This document shows positions 7,701-13,931 of a DNA stretch of 14,197 bases, piece by piece. Numbering within the stretch: the first letter of the stretch is position 1; every line of letters starts with the position of its first letter. Made by a program: the position numbers and the translations under genes. The notes under the pieces are model-generated. The model had not been told where the DNA came from, made no database searches, and saw only the letters and a list, made by a program, of their open reading frames with translations. The DNA is from Chitinispirillales bacterium (GTDB lineage Bacteria; Fibrobacterota; Chitinivibrionia; Chitinivibrionales; Chitinispirillaceae), in the NCBI GenBank assembly GCA_031254445.1, contig JAIRUL010000209.1, positions 1 through 14,197 of the forward strand. Direction: 5' to 3'.

Positions 7701-8309
7701 ATGGCGCAAAAGGATATTTTTAAACAATTTTTGGCGGAGGCGTCCCCAAGCTGTTTTGGGGCGCGTTTGGAGATATTTGAACGGTATCACGCTTGGTTAG
7801 TTTCGGAGAACGCGAACGTCAATTTGATTTCGCGGCGAACGGAGAGCGGCGACATCTGGACTGTCCACTTTTTAGATTCCCTTCTGCCAATCAAGCATAT
7901 GGATTTCAGCGGCCATAGCGTTCTGGACTTCGGGACGGGCGGCGGATTGCCGGGGATTCCGATTGCGATTATGTTCGGGGACGCGGAGGTGACGCTGCTT
8001 GATTCCAAAAAAAAGAAGATCGCGGCCGTTAGGGGCGCGGCGGAACATCTCGGGCTTAAAAATTGCCGGTTTTGCGACAACAGGATCGAGGAGGCCGCGG
8101 GGGCGCAGTTTGACCTGATTGTGTCGCGGTCGGTGAAAATTGAGCCGGCTTATAAACCAATACTGCTAAATCTTCTCAAGCCGCAGGGAAAGATCATTCT
8201 TTACAAAAGCAAGATTCTTGATGACGTACGGCAGTTCGGCAATTATGAAATTTTTGACGCGTCGACGCGGGAGCTGGGGGAGCGGAAAATTGTTGTGGTG
8301 ACGAAATGA
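7701..8309 (+). CDS. rsmG: 16S rRNA (guanine527-N7)-methyltransferase RsmG (GidB)
   Basis: 202 residues, close to the usual 200-240. It transfers a methyl group from S-adenosylmethionine to N7 of G527 in 16S rRNA of the small subunit. Diagnostic blocks in order: 'NVNLISRRTESGDIWTVHFLDSL' (residues 39-61), the RsmG signature with its conserved H56 and D59; the SAM loop 'LDFGTGGGLPGIP' (75-87); the acidic ribose-binding 'TLLDSKKKK' with D101; and 'FDLIVSRSV' (137-145). The typical 'SRAF' motif is changed to 'SRSV'. The usual mnmG (gidA) or parAB neighbours are absent here. The ATG has no Shine-Dalgarno sequence (TTTTTGTACCT precedes it) and the AT-rich -10-like block is very close, so the transcript may have little or no leader. 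Confidence 0.92.
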   Translation: MAQKDIFKQFLAEASPSCFGARLEIFERYHAWLVSENANVNLISRRTESGDIWTVHFLDSLLPIKHMDFSGHSVLDFGTGGGLPGIPIAIMFGDAEVTLLDSKKKKIAAVRGAAEHLGLKNCRFCDNRIEEAAGAQFDLIVSRSVKIEPAYKPILLNLLKPQGKIILYKSKILDDVRQFGNYEIFDASTRELGERKIVVVTK

Positions 8310-8333
8310 ATGGATCTTTTAACGCCAAAATCT

Positions 8334-8391
8334 GTTGTGACATCCTTTTCGTTAATGTGTGGCGTAATGCCAAACAAAAAAAATCAATGCC
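8334..8391. repeat. 58-bp direct repeat, left copy
   Basis: The sequence starts GTTGTGACATCC and ends AATCAATGCC. It aligns with 9898-9955 in the same orientation: I count 49 identical of 56 aligned positions, with two 2-base gaps. The similarity stops abruptly at both ends. It lies 34 bases beyond the stop codon of the first FISUMP gene. Confidence 0.8.
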
Positions 8392-8412
8392 TCACCGCGC
8401 TATGGTTATATC

Positions 8413-8426
8413 GCGCCTATAGGCGC
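8413..8426. terminator. 14-bp perfect palindrome at the end of the first FISUMP gene
   Basis: GCGCCTATAGGCGC overlaps the first base of the TAG stop region (8426-8428). As RNA it gives a short GC stem with a tight TATA loop. There is no T run after it on the minus strand, so a terminator role is only a possibility. Confidence 0.3.
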
Positions 8427-9109
8427 TAGTTTCGGACACAGCGCACAGAAATTCCGTGGCGCCTGTCGTATTCGAGCCAATTCACCTCGTCAAGGTGGGA
8501 GTATATGCCCCGGATATACGCGCGATTTCCACCACTATCCGGAGCGCTCCACCAACGGCCGTGTTCGCCGATATCCTTGAAATAGTCGCGATCAGGGTTA
8601 TTTGGGTTGAAGGAGCGTTTGCCGCCAGGCAAGGCAGAAAAACCAATTTCATCCGTACCGTTCCCATTCGGCTTACCGTACATACCTACCCAATCGGTTT
8701 TGGATTTAAGCTTCCCCCCGGCCACATCCCAGTGACGATCCCACACATAATCGTCCGCATATCCGTCTCCGCCTTTTTTTTCAACAAGCCGACCGCTGGC
8801 TGCCTGCGACAAATTATCCCAATCATCTTCGGTAGGCAGCCGCCATCCCGCGGGACAAGCTGTCTTTGCAGCATCCAACGTATACAACCTGCCGTACCTC
8901 AAACAGTTGGAATCGGCGTTATCATAACACCAACTATTGTCTGTATGAAAGTTCAAATTCTCCGCCATCCACGTGATATTGCCTATCCTCACCGTGCGGT
9001 AGGTCTTGTTGTCCCGCTCATCGGTGAACGTGCCGACTGTTTGGGCGACCGCGCTAAAACACGGCAGGACGATTAGGATCAGCACTACGATATTTTTTGT
9101 CTTCATCAT
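8426..9109 (-). CDS. Secreted FISUMP-domain protein, copy 1
   Basis: 227 residues from the ATG at 9109, chosen because AGGTG lies 8 bases upstream and the product then starts with a clean signal peptide, MMKTKNIVVLILIVLPCFSAVA|Q. An upstream in-frame start at 9157 would add a non-signal-like extension. The mature part is a single FISUMP domain (TIGR02145 type): 'TYRTVRIGNITWMAENLNF', 'CPAGWRLPTEDDWDNL', 'GFSALPGGKRSF', 'GRWWSAPDSGG', 'HGISVRCVRN'. These belong to the C-type-lectin-like/formylglycine-enzyme-like class of folds common on cell surfaces in Fibrobacter. Cysteines in 'WCYDNADSNC', 'ACPAGW' and 'VRCVRN' probably pair. Likely periplasmic or surface-exposed; ligand unknown. It is a close paralogue of the gene at 9169-9885. 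Confidence 0.9.
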   Translation of the reverse strand: MMKTKNIVVLILIVLPCFSAVAQTVGTFTDERDNKTYRTVRIGNITWMAENLNFHTDNSWCYDNADSNCLRYGRLYTLDAAKTACPAGWRLPTEDDWDNLSQAASGRLVEKKGGDGYADDYVWDRHWDVAGGKLKSKTDWVGMYGKPNGNGTDEIGFSALPGGKRSFNPNNPDRDYFKDIGEHGRWWSAPDSGGNRAYIRGIYSHLDEVNWLEYDRRHGISVRCVRN

Positions 9110-9129
9110 TTGATTAGCACCTATATTAG

Positions 9130-9157
9130 ATGATATTGTGAAATAAATTAAAACCAA
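9130..9157 (-). promoter_or_regulatory. Possible promoter for FISUMP copy 1
   Basis: TTGGTT (9152-9157 on the minus strand) and TATCAT (9130-9135) are 16 bases apart in the 59-bp gap between the two FISUMP genes. It is a consensus match only; the gene could equally be read through from copy 2. Confidence 0.3.
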
Positions 9158-9168
9158 AGTGCCACTCG

Positions 9169-9885
9169 TTACTTTACCGACGGCTCGCCCCGAGAACAGC
9201 GTACAGAAATTCCGTGGGACTTGCCGTATTCGAGCCAGTTCACCTCGTCAAGGTGGGAGTAAATACCCCGACCATACGCGAGACCGCCACCGCTATCCGT
9301 GGCGCTCCACCAACGGCCGCTTTCGCCGACATCTTGGAAATAGTCGCGATCGGGGTTATTTGGGTTGAAAGAACGTTTGCCGCCAGGCAATGCCGAAAAA
9401 CCAAATTCATCCGTACCGTTACCGCTCGGCCTACCGCTTGGATCTACCCAACCGGTTTTGGATTTAAGCTCCCCACCGGCCACATCCCAGTAACGATCCC
9501 TTATGTAATAAATGTAATAAGCATCCGCATATCCGTCTCTATTTTTTTTTTCAATAAGCCGACCGCCGACTACCCGCGACAAATTATCCCAATCATCTTC
9601 GGTAGGCAACCGCCATCCCGCAGGACAAGCTGCCTTCGCGGCATTCCACGTATACAGCCTGCCGTACCTCAAACAGTTGGAATCGGCATTATCATAACAC
9701 CAACTACTGTCTGTATGGAAGTTCATATTCTCCGCCATCCACGTAAGATTGCCTATCCTCACCGTGCGATAGGTCTTGTTGTCCCGCTTGTCGGTGAACG
9801 TGTCGCTACCGCCGCCGGTTTGGGCTACGGCGCTAAGACATGGCAGGATGACCAGGAGCTGGGTGACAATGGTTTTGAGTTTCAT
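9169..9885 (-). CDS. Secreted FISUMP-domain protein, copy 2
   Basis: 238 residues from the ATG at 9885, preceded by GGAGG five bases upstream. An in-frame TTG at 9897 would swallow that site and is rejected. Signal peptide: MKLKTIVTQLLVILPCLSAVA|Q. The rest matches copy 1 nearly throughout ('TYRTVRIGNLTWMAEN', 'CPAGWRLPTEDDWDNL', 'GFSALPGGKRSFNPNNPDRDYF', 'GISVRC'). Differences cluster at surface-type positions: 'QAAS' becomes 'RVVG', 'DWVGMYGKPN' becomes 'GWVDPSGRPS', and several positions in the last 45 residues change. Copy 2 has an extra 'IYYI'-type insertion from a tandem 9-bp duplication (TATGTAATA/AATGTAATA, 9502-9519) and a longer C-terminal end (SRGEPSVK). It lies 59 bp upstream of copy 1 on the same strand, so they may form an operon. 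Confidence 0.9.
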   Translation of the reverse strand: MKLKTIVTQLLVILPCLSAVAQTGGGSDTFTDKRDNKTYRTVRIGNLTWMAENMNFHTDSSWCYDNADSNCLRYGRLYTWNAAKAACPAGWRLPTEDDWDNLSRVVGGRLIEKKNRDGYADAYYIYYIRDRYWDVAGGELKSKTGWVDPSGRPSGNGTDEFGFSALPGGKRSFNPNNPDRDYFQDVGESGRWWSATDSGGGLAYGRGIYSHLDEVNWLEYGKSHGISVRCSRGEPSVK

Positions 9886-9897
9886 AAAAACCTCCAA

Positions 9898-9955
9898 GTT
9901 GTTACATCCCTTTCATTAATGTGTGCCGTATAATACTAAACAAAAAATCAATACC
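9898..9955. repeat. 58-bp direct repeat, right copy
   Basis: The partner of 8334-8391, in the same orientation. Here it forms the 5' leader of FISUMP copy 2: it begins two bases upstream of the GGAGG site. It contains a TATTAT -10-like element on the minus strand without a good -35, so the repeat may be a duplicated gene leader rather than a recombination site. Confidence 0.8.
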
Positions 9956-9972
9956 CTATTGATACTTAGGGT
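9942..9972 (-). terminator. Rho-independent-type terminator of the 270-residue gene
   Basis: On the minus strand ACCCTA (9967-9972), an 8-base loop and TAGGGT (9953-9958) form a 6-bp stem followed by ATTGATTTTTTG. It lies about 40 bases beyond the stop of the gene ending at 10013. The short stem keeps confidence moderate. Confidence 0.5.
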
Positions 9973-10012
9973 GCGTACACAAATACTTGCGCTTATCCGT
10001 TTGACAGAATCT

Positions 10013-10825
10013 TCATGGCGTTTGTTCTAAAATATCATTGATTTTCTTGTGTGTATTTTTTAATCTTTCACTTAATTTTTTGTTTGTTTCTTTAGGTAAT
10101 CCTGTACCTTTAATCTCGAAATATTTATTAGCGTATCGATTTTCTATATCTGACAATGTCTGCTTAAATACGTTTTTTAATTTTTGGGCATAGTCCCTCC
10201 ATATGGTGAGCAACTCATAAATAATATCCAAGGTAACTACTTTATCGGTAGATTCCGTATCATATTTCCCCTCGTAACGTTTTTGTTGTTTGTCCGCAAA
10301 AACGTCTTTAAACGCATCTTCAAACAATTTTTTGTTACTGTCTGTATTACCATTGCAACCATAGTTTATTAGCTTAATGTCATCTTTTAATTTTATTGTA
10401 TTACCGGGACTTGCATCTACAAAGGGATTGGGTTTAGGTCCTTTTGCCAGATAACGACCTCTATCTGTCTTACAAACATAAATCCATTTATCAGGCTCAC
10501 CTCTAGCACATAGCCCAGCAGAATCTCTATCCGCGCTATGATCTCCCCACATTACCAAGTTAATATCAGACAATTCACCAAACCCGACGGTTAATGCGGC
10601 CTCTAAATCGTCTACATTTGATTGCTTGACTCTTATTCGCTCTGGCTTCGGCTCCAAATCATTTATCGCGTCCGCAATCTTTTGGACACACTTGAAATTA
10701 AAATCAAGTTGACCGGAAAGATCGTTTACTTGTTTTGATGAAGGAAGAAAAATAACTATTTTGTATTTCTTCACCACAACACTAGATACAAGATTACCAT
10801 TAGAATCAAATACTTGCGCCGTCAT
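10013..10825 (-). CDS. Unknown protein with possible caspase/CHAT-like fold; AT-rich gene
   Basis: 270 residues, no signal peptide or membrane segment, so cytoplasmic unless exported otherwise. GGAGGAGG lies 8 bases before the ATG. I do not recognise the family. The order of elements suggests an alpha/beta caspase-like domain: strand 'YKIVIFLP' (21-28), helix about 38-57, strand 'RIRVK' (63-67), helix 70-84, strand plus histidine 'INLVMWGDH' (88-96), strand plus cysteine 'IKLINYGCNGN' (150-160). H96 and C157 sit where the His/Cys dyad of caspase/CHAT/clostripain-clan peptidases would be. This is pattern-based inference, without a family hit. Residues 170-270 are lysine-rich and helical. The gene is far more AT-rich than the flanking core genes, suggesting transfer. 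It follows, by 30 bp, the small interrupted gene 10856-11338. Confidence 0.7.
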   Translation of the reverse strand: MTAQVFDSNGNLVSSVVVKKYKIVIFLPSSKQVNDLSGQLDFNFKCVQKIADAINDLEPKPERIRVKQSNVDDLEAALTVGFGELSDINLVMWGDHSADRDSAGLCARGEPDKWIYVCKTDRGRYLAKGPKPNPFVDASPGNTIKLKDDIKLINYGCNGNTDSNKKLFEDAFKDVFADKQQKRYEGKYDTESTDKVVTLDIIYELLTIWRDYAQKLKNVFKQTLSDIENRYANKYFEIKGTGLPKETNKKLSERLKNTHKKINDILEQTP

Positions 10826-10855
10826 ATCTCAATCCTCCTCCAATATAATTAATTG

Positions 10856-11338
10856 TTATTTTTTTAGCGCTTTAACAAACACAACGTTATTTTTAGAAAC
10901 AATTTTGCACAGATTGATTTCACACCCACCATCGGTCTTCAACACGAACTTCACCATCTTTCCGTCATTACCCTCTTTAGTTACAACATGAAAATTCAGG
11001 TCATTGTAATACTCGGATCGTCAAATATCATTTTCTCCGCCATCTTTCGCATCACTCAAACAGGTATAATCCTCTCCGTAAGTCCAATACGTCTCTTTAA
11101 TCTGATCTATGCTCACAATTTCTTGTTTCGGCTGGTTAGCAATAAGCCGCGTTCGCATCTCCCAGCCGTCGACAAAAATCACCGCGTCCTGAGAATCTGG
11201 GACTATCCGTTCTATTACGTATTTTCCGTCTTTCTCTTTAAGCTCGCCATCCGCCAAGAGGTTTAAGCTCTTGCGGTCGTAGATTTCATATTTGCCCTCT
11301 TCTTCTTCCTGATGCTCGTCCTCCGCATCCGCATCCAT
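10856..11338 (-). pseudogene. Small acidic unknown gene with an in-frame TGA stop
   Basis: From the ATG at 11338 the frame codes for 105 residues, MDADAEDEHQEEEEGKYEIYD...SDAKDGGENDI, and stops at TGA (11021-11023). The same frame then stays open for 54 more codons to TAA at 10856-10858, reading RSEYYNDLNFHVVTKEGNDG..., ...CEINLCKIVSKNNVVFVKALKK. That stretch has normal protein character and no start codon near its beginning. A single TGG-to-TGA change would explain this (ENDI-W-RSEYY). Other complete genes here end in TGA, so recoding is unlikely. A GTG at 11356 could add six residues, but no ribosome binding site fits it. The N-terminus is strongly acidic. The next gene begins 30 bp downstream with a strong ribosome binding site, so the two were probably one transcription unit. 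No function recognised. Confidence 0.6.
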
Positions 11339-11418
11339 TGTAGTGCGAAACGGCACCTACGGATATCGGTAGCATATCCCCGGCAAATGCTTTACAGAGC
11401 CCGCCCCCTTTTCTGTAA

Positions 11419-11446
11419 GAAAGCCGTCCCCGTATTGGGGGCTTAG
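11419..11446 (-). terminator. Terminator-like hairpin after the remnant
   Basis: On the minus strand AAGCC and GGCTT bracket an inner CCC...GGG pair around an AATAC loop, with one three-base bulge, followed by TCTT. It begins a few bases after the TAA at 11450-11452. Fits an old terminator of the gene whose tail remains here. Confidence 0.35.
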
Positions 11447-11449
11447 CGT

Positions 11450-11569
11450 TTAAACTATGCTCTCGTGGTCGCGGTCATGCTCCTCGAAGTATTTCCACGA
11501 AAATACCCCGTGTTCTTCGGCGACGTGCTCTAACGGCGCGGCTTCGCCGATTCCATATGTTAAAATAAT
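11450..11569 (-). pseudogene. Possible C-terminal remnant of a lost gene
   Basis: Between TAG (11567-11569) and TAA (11450-11452) the minus strand reads 38 codons, ending GEAAPLEHVAEEHGVFSWKYFEEHDRDHESIV. This looks like a genuine charged C-terminal helix with G+C-rich codon use. There is no usable start or ribosome binding site upstream, and the surroundings are AT-rich. I read it as the tail of a decayed gene. Family not recognised; a chance open frame is possible. Confidence 0.35.
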
Positions 11570-11677
11570 ACACAGCTACGCGCTATGCCAACTTTTTTGT
11601 TTTTTCATACCGGGCGGCAACCGTTCCCCCTCTCTGCGGCAGGGTGGTCAATATTATAAAAATGTGCAAAAAAGATT

Positions 11678-11706
11678 TTGGCTTTATCTTTATGATTAAT
11701 TATTAT
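11678..11706 (+). promoter_or_regulatory. Putative sigma70-type promoter for the NIF3-family gene
   Basis: TTGGCT (11678-11683), a 17-base spacer, then TATTAT (11701-11706). This would place the start of transcription near 11713 and give a leader of about 47 bases containing AGGAGG. Confidence 0.5.
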
Positions 11707-11759
11707 ATTAGTAGCTAATAATAAAACCCTTACACGCCAGCCCGCAGGAGGAAAGCCCT

Positions 11760-12569
11760 ATGAACGCCCGCCGCCCGCCCAACCCCAAAACCGCAAGAGC
11801 CAAGGCCAAGCCGGCGGCCTCGCGCGACGCCATCGTTTCGCTCTTAGACAAGACCCTGCGCACCTCCGAAATCTCCGACCGCTCGGTCAACGGCTTGCAG
11901 GTAGAAGGCGTAAGCGAAGTGGCGCGCGTAGGCCTCGCGGTCGACGCCTGCCTCGAGGCCTACAAGCTCGCGCACGCGAAAGGCTGCCAGATGGTCATCG
12001 CGCACCACGGGATAATCTGGGAGGGCATAAAGAGCATACGGGGGCCGCTGTACCGCCAGATAGAGTTCTTGGTGAAGAGCGGCGTGAGCCTCTACGCCTC
12101 GCACCTGCCGCTCGATTTGCACCCCACGCTCGGCAACAACGCGCGGATCGCCAAGGCGCTGGGGCTGAAAAACATCGCGCCGTTCGGCGTCTATAGGGGC
12201 GGGTGCATCGGCTTCGAGGGCAGCTTCCCCGCCCCGGTTACGCTAAAATCCGTCGCCGATTTAGTAAAAAAGCGCTTCGGCGGACCCACCTCGGCACTCC
12301 CCTTCGGCCCGCCGAAAATCCGGCGCGCCGCCATAATATCGGGGGGCGGAACCGCCGCGCTGCCCGAAGCGATAGAGAAGAAGATTGACCTTTTCGTAAC
12401 AGGCGAATCCAGCCACGAAAACCACCATGCGGCCTTAGAGGGCAAGATAAACGTGGTGTACGGCGGGCACTACCATACGGAGAAGCCGGGAGTGATTGCG
12501 CTTGGGGAATTTTTGAATAAAAAATTTGGGATTGACGCGGTATTTTTGGATGTGCCTACGATGGTGTAG
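11760..12569 (+). CDS. NIF3-family dinuclear-metal protein (YbgI / GTP cyclohydrolase 1 type 2 homologue)
   Basis: 269 residues. The NIF3 family forms hexameric rings with a two-metal site in each subunit; some members are annotated as GTP cyclohydrolase type 2 homologues, but the cell role is unsettled. All expected ligands can be read: 'VIAHHGIIW' with H82 and H83, 'ASHLPLD' with D119, and 'GGHYHTEKPG' with H237 and E241 (the H-x3-E spacing of the family). 'VNGLQVEG' (43-50), 'GGGTAALPEAI' (195-205) and 'TGESSHEN' (214-221) are further family blocks. Residues 1-21 are a basic, proline/alanine-rich extension not seen in typical members of about 250 residues. The start is supported by AGGAGG eight bases upstream; an internal ATG does not fit better. 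The gene converges on the ATPase gene, with repeat copy B between them. Confidence 0.92.
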   Translation: MNARRPPNPKTARAKAKPAASRDAIVSLLDKTLRTSEISDRSVNGLQVEGVSEVARVGLAVDACLEAYKLAHAKGCQMVIAHHGIIWEGIKSIRGPLYRQIEFLVKSGVSLYASHLPLDLHPTLGNNARIAKALGLKNIAPFGVYRGGCIGFEGSFPAPVTLKSVADLVKKRFGGPTSALPFGPPKIRRAAIISGGGTAALPEAIEKKIDLFVTGESSHENHHAALEGKINVVYGGHYHTEKPGVIALGEFLNKKFGIDAVFLDVPTMV

Positions 12570-12622
12570 TTGGTCGAAAAATCTTTTTAACCTTTTTAAA
12601 GTCAACTTCTTTAAAATCTTTA

Positions 12623-12707
12623 AAATCTTTTTCAGACGAAGCCTACGGCTTCATAACGTGTGGCGGCTAAAGCCGCCACACAAAGTCAAAATCAAAGTCT
12701 TTAAAGT
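12623..12707. repeat. Composite repeat element, copy B (single arm)
   Basis: One arm only: AAATCTTTTTCAGAC, hairpin 1 (GAAGCC 12638-12643, TAC, GGCTTC 12647-12652), linker ATAAC, hairpin 2 with a perfect 11-bp stem (GTGTGGCGGCT 12658-12668, AA, AGCCGCCACAC 12671-12681), then AAAGTCAAAATC-type 6-bp repeats. Upstream (12577-12622) lie degenerate versions of the 9-bp AAATCTTTT unit. It sits between the convergent NIF3-family and ATPase genes, where the 11-bp stem could also serve as a bidirectional terminator. Confidence 0.88.
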
Positions 12708-12730
12708 CTTCGGCCTATGGCCTCAGGCGT

Positions 12731-13891
12731 TCACCCCTGCAACAACTCCCACACGTTGCGAAAGTTCACAAACTTCACCTCGCCCTCCCTCCCCCTCGCG
12801 CTATCTTTCCCGCCGTAAATAACGTACCCCTTTTTTATCTTGCTCGAAAACTTGCTAAACTGCCTAATATTGTCGGCGAACGCGGAGTTATACTCCGCGC
12901 TCGACTTTATCTCCATCGGCACGACCGCGCCTTCCATGCTTCGCAGGATCAGGTCTATCTCTAGGCCGCAGTGGCGGCGGTAGTAGTAGAGGTTCGCGCC
13001 CAACCCAAGGTTGTAGCGGACCTTAAACGCGTCGGCGACCACCATATTCTCGAAGAGGCTGCCTACGCTTGGGTCGCGGATGACGTGCTTAGGGTTCTTT
13101 ATTCCGAGCAGGTAGGCGGCGAGGCCCACATCCGTAAAGTAAAACTTGGGGGTCCTCACCCCCCTGCTGCTCGGGTAGCTCGGCAGCCTGAAGATAATAA
13201 ATGCGGCCTCGAGCGCGGACATCCACTGCGTTAGCGCGGAGGGCGGCACACCCACCGCCTTGGAGAGCGAACCCAAGTTTATTATTTGCCCCACGCGCCC
13301 CGCGAGCAGCCTGATGAACGACCGAAACGCCTCGCGCTCGCGCACGTATAGGCTCGCCGACTCTAAGAGAACGCCCTCCACGTGCGTGCTATAGTGATCG
13401 AGAAACATCCGCTGCGGCGCGGCGCCCCTGCCGTGGGCGCACGGCATAAAGCCCCTGTGGATAAGCTCGTCGCGCTCAAGGCATGCCCCTTTGACGCCGC
13501 AAAGCTCCCTAAGCGAAAGCGGCAGCAGTATCACTGTCCCCGTGTCAACGCCTGAGAGCCGGCGCAGCGAGGCGCCCTGCCGCGACAAGCGCGAGGTGAC
13601 AAGCACAATCTGCCTCCTCCGCGCTGCGGCCTCGCGTATGTACGGAAACAGCTCCGGCGCGCTCCGGTACTCGTCTAAAATCACGTCGCCCGAAACACGC
13701 CCGAAGAAATCGCCAGGGCGCGACCTCGCGAAGCCGCCGACGCGGGGGTTCTCCAAATCTAAGTATGCGTGGCGCGGAAAAAGCATTTTTGCCAAGCTGC
13801 TCTTGCCGGAATTGCGCGGACCGGCAATGGTTAGTACCCGGCGCTGTTTTGCCATTAGCAAAATCAGGGCCGAAGCGTCCCTTCTTATCAT
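12731..13891 (-). CDS. AAA_14 / DUF4143 family ATPase (COG1373)
   Basis: 386 residues from the ATG at 13891; a TTG two codons upstream (13897) is possible but less likely. The N-terminal ATPase has Walker A 'GPRNSGKSS' at 24-32, Walker B-like 'GDVILDEY' and sensor-like 'QIVLVTSR'. A winged-helix-like linker follows ('IINLGSLSKAVGVPPSALTQWMSAL'). The C-terminal DUF4143 part reads 'PKFYFTDVGLAAYLLGI', 'GSLFENMVVADAFK', then 'GLEIDLIL...VVPMEIKSS', a D-x(n)-E-x-K pattern as in PD-(D/E)XK nuclease-like folds. Proteins of this family are widespread in bacteria and archaea, often in many copies, with no settled function. Cytoplasmic. Length is normal and both Walker motifs are intact. The upstream DNA (13892-14197) is repeat-rich. 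Confidence 0.9.
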   Translation of the reverse strand: MIRRDASALILLMAKQRRVLTIAGPRNSGKSSLAKMLFPRHAYLDLENPRVGGFARSRPGDFFGRVSGDVILDEYRSAPELFPYIREAAARRRQIVLVTSRLSRQGASLRRLSGVDTGTVILLPLSLRELCGVKGACLERDELIHRGFMPCAHGRGAAPQRMFLDHYSTHVEGVLLESASLYVREREAFRSFIRLLAGRVGQIINLGSLSKAVGVPPSALTQWMSALEAAFIIFRLPSYPSSRGVRTPKFYFTDVGLAAYLLGIKNPKHVIRDPSVGSLFENMVVADAFKVRYNLGLGANLYYYRRHCGLEIDLILRSMEGAVVPMEIKSSAEYNSAFADNIRQFSKFSSKIKKGYVIYGGKDSARGREGEVKFVNFRNVWELLQG

Positions 13892-13931
13892 TTGCAAAGA
13901 GCCCCTTTAATCTGTTCAAATAATGAGGGTG

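Larger units (their letters stand above)
11357..11759. other. 403-bp stretch without an intact gene
   Basis: It holds a short coding remnant on the minus strand (11450-11569), a terminator-like hairpin beyond it (around 11419-11446), and the promoter and leader of the NIF3-family gene at the right. An AT-rich imperfect hairpin (TTATTATATTAG 11700-11711, CTAATAATAA 11715-11724) covers the expected transcription start. A plus-strand open frame from 11457 is antisense to the remnant and does not look like a protein. Confidence 0.6.

Noticed and set aside
8429..9885. A complete diversity-generating retroelement
   Set aside because: No reverse transcriptase, accessory gene or template repeat is present; only the codon pattern is suggestive, so it is kept as a low-interest hypothesis.
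8426..9933. Long plus-strand open frames opposite the FISUMP genes
   Set aside because: Both paralogues have antisense frames of similar length simply because the sense genes are similar; the FISUMP motifs and signal peptides are on the minus strand.
11021..11023. TGA recoded as selenocysteine or tryptophan
   Set aside because: No SECIS-like hairpin was recognised just downstream, and intact genes in the window (for example rsmG and the MFS exporter) use TGA as their stop.
11457..11699. Plus-strand 80-codon open frame
   Set aside because: It is Ser/Cys-rich, antisense to the G+C-rich remnant and has no ribosome binding site; the minus-strand reading looks more like protein.
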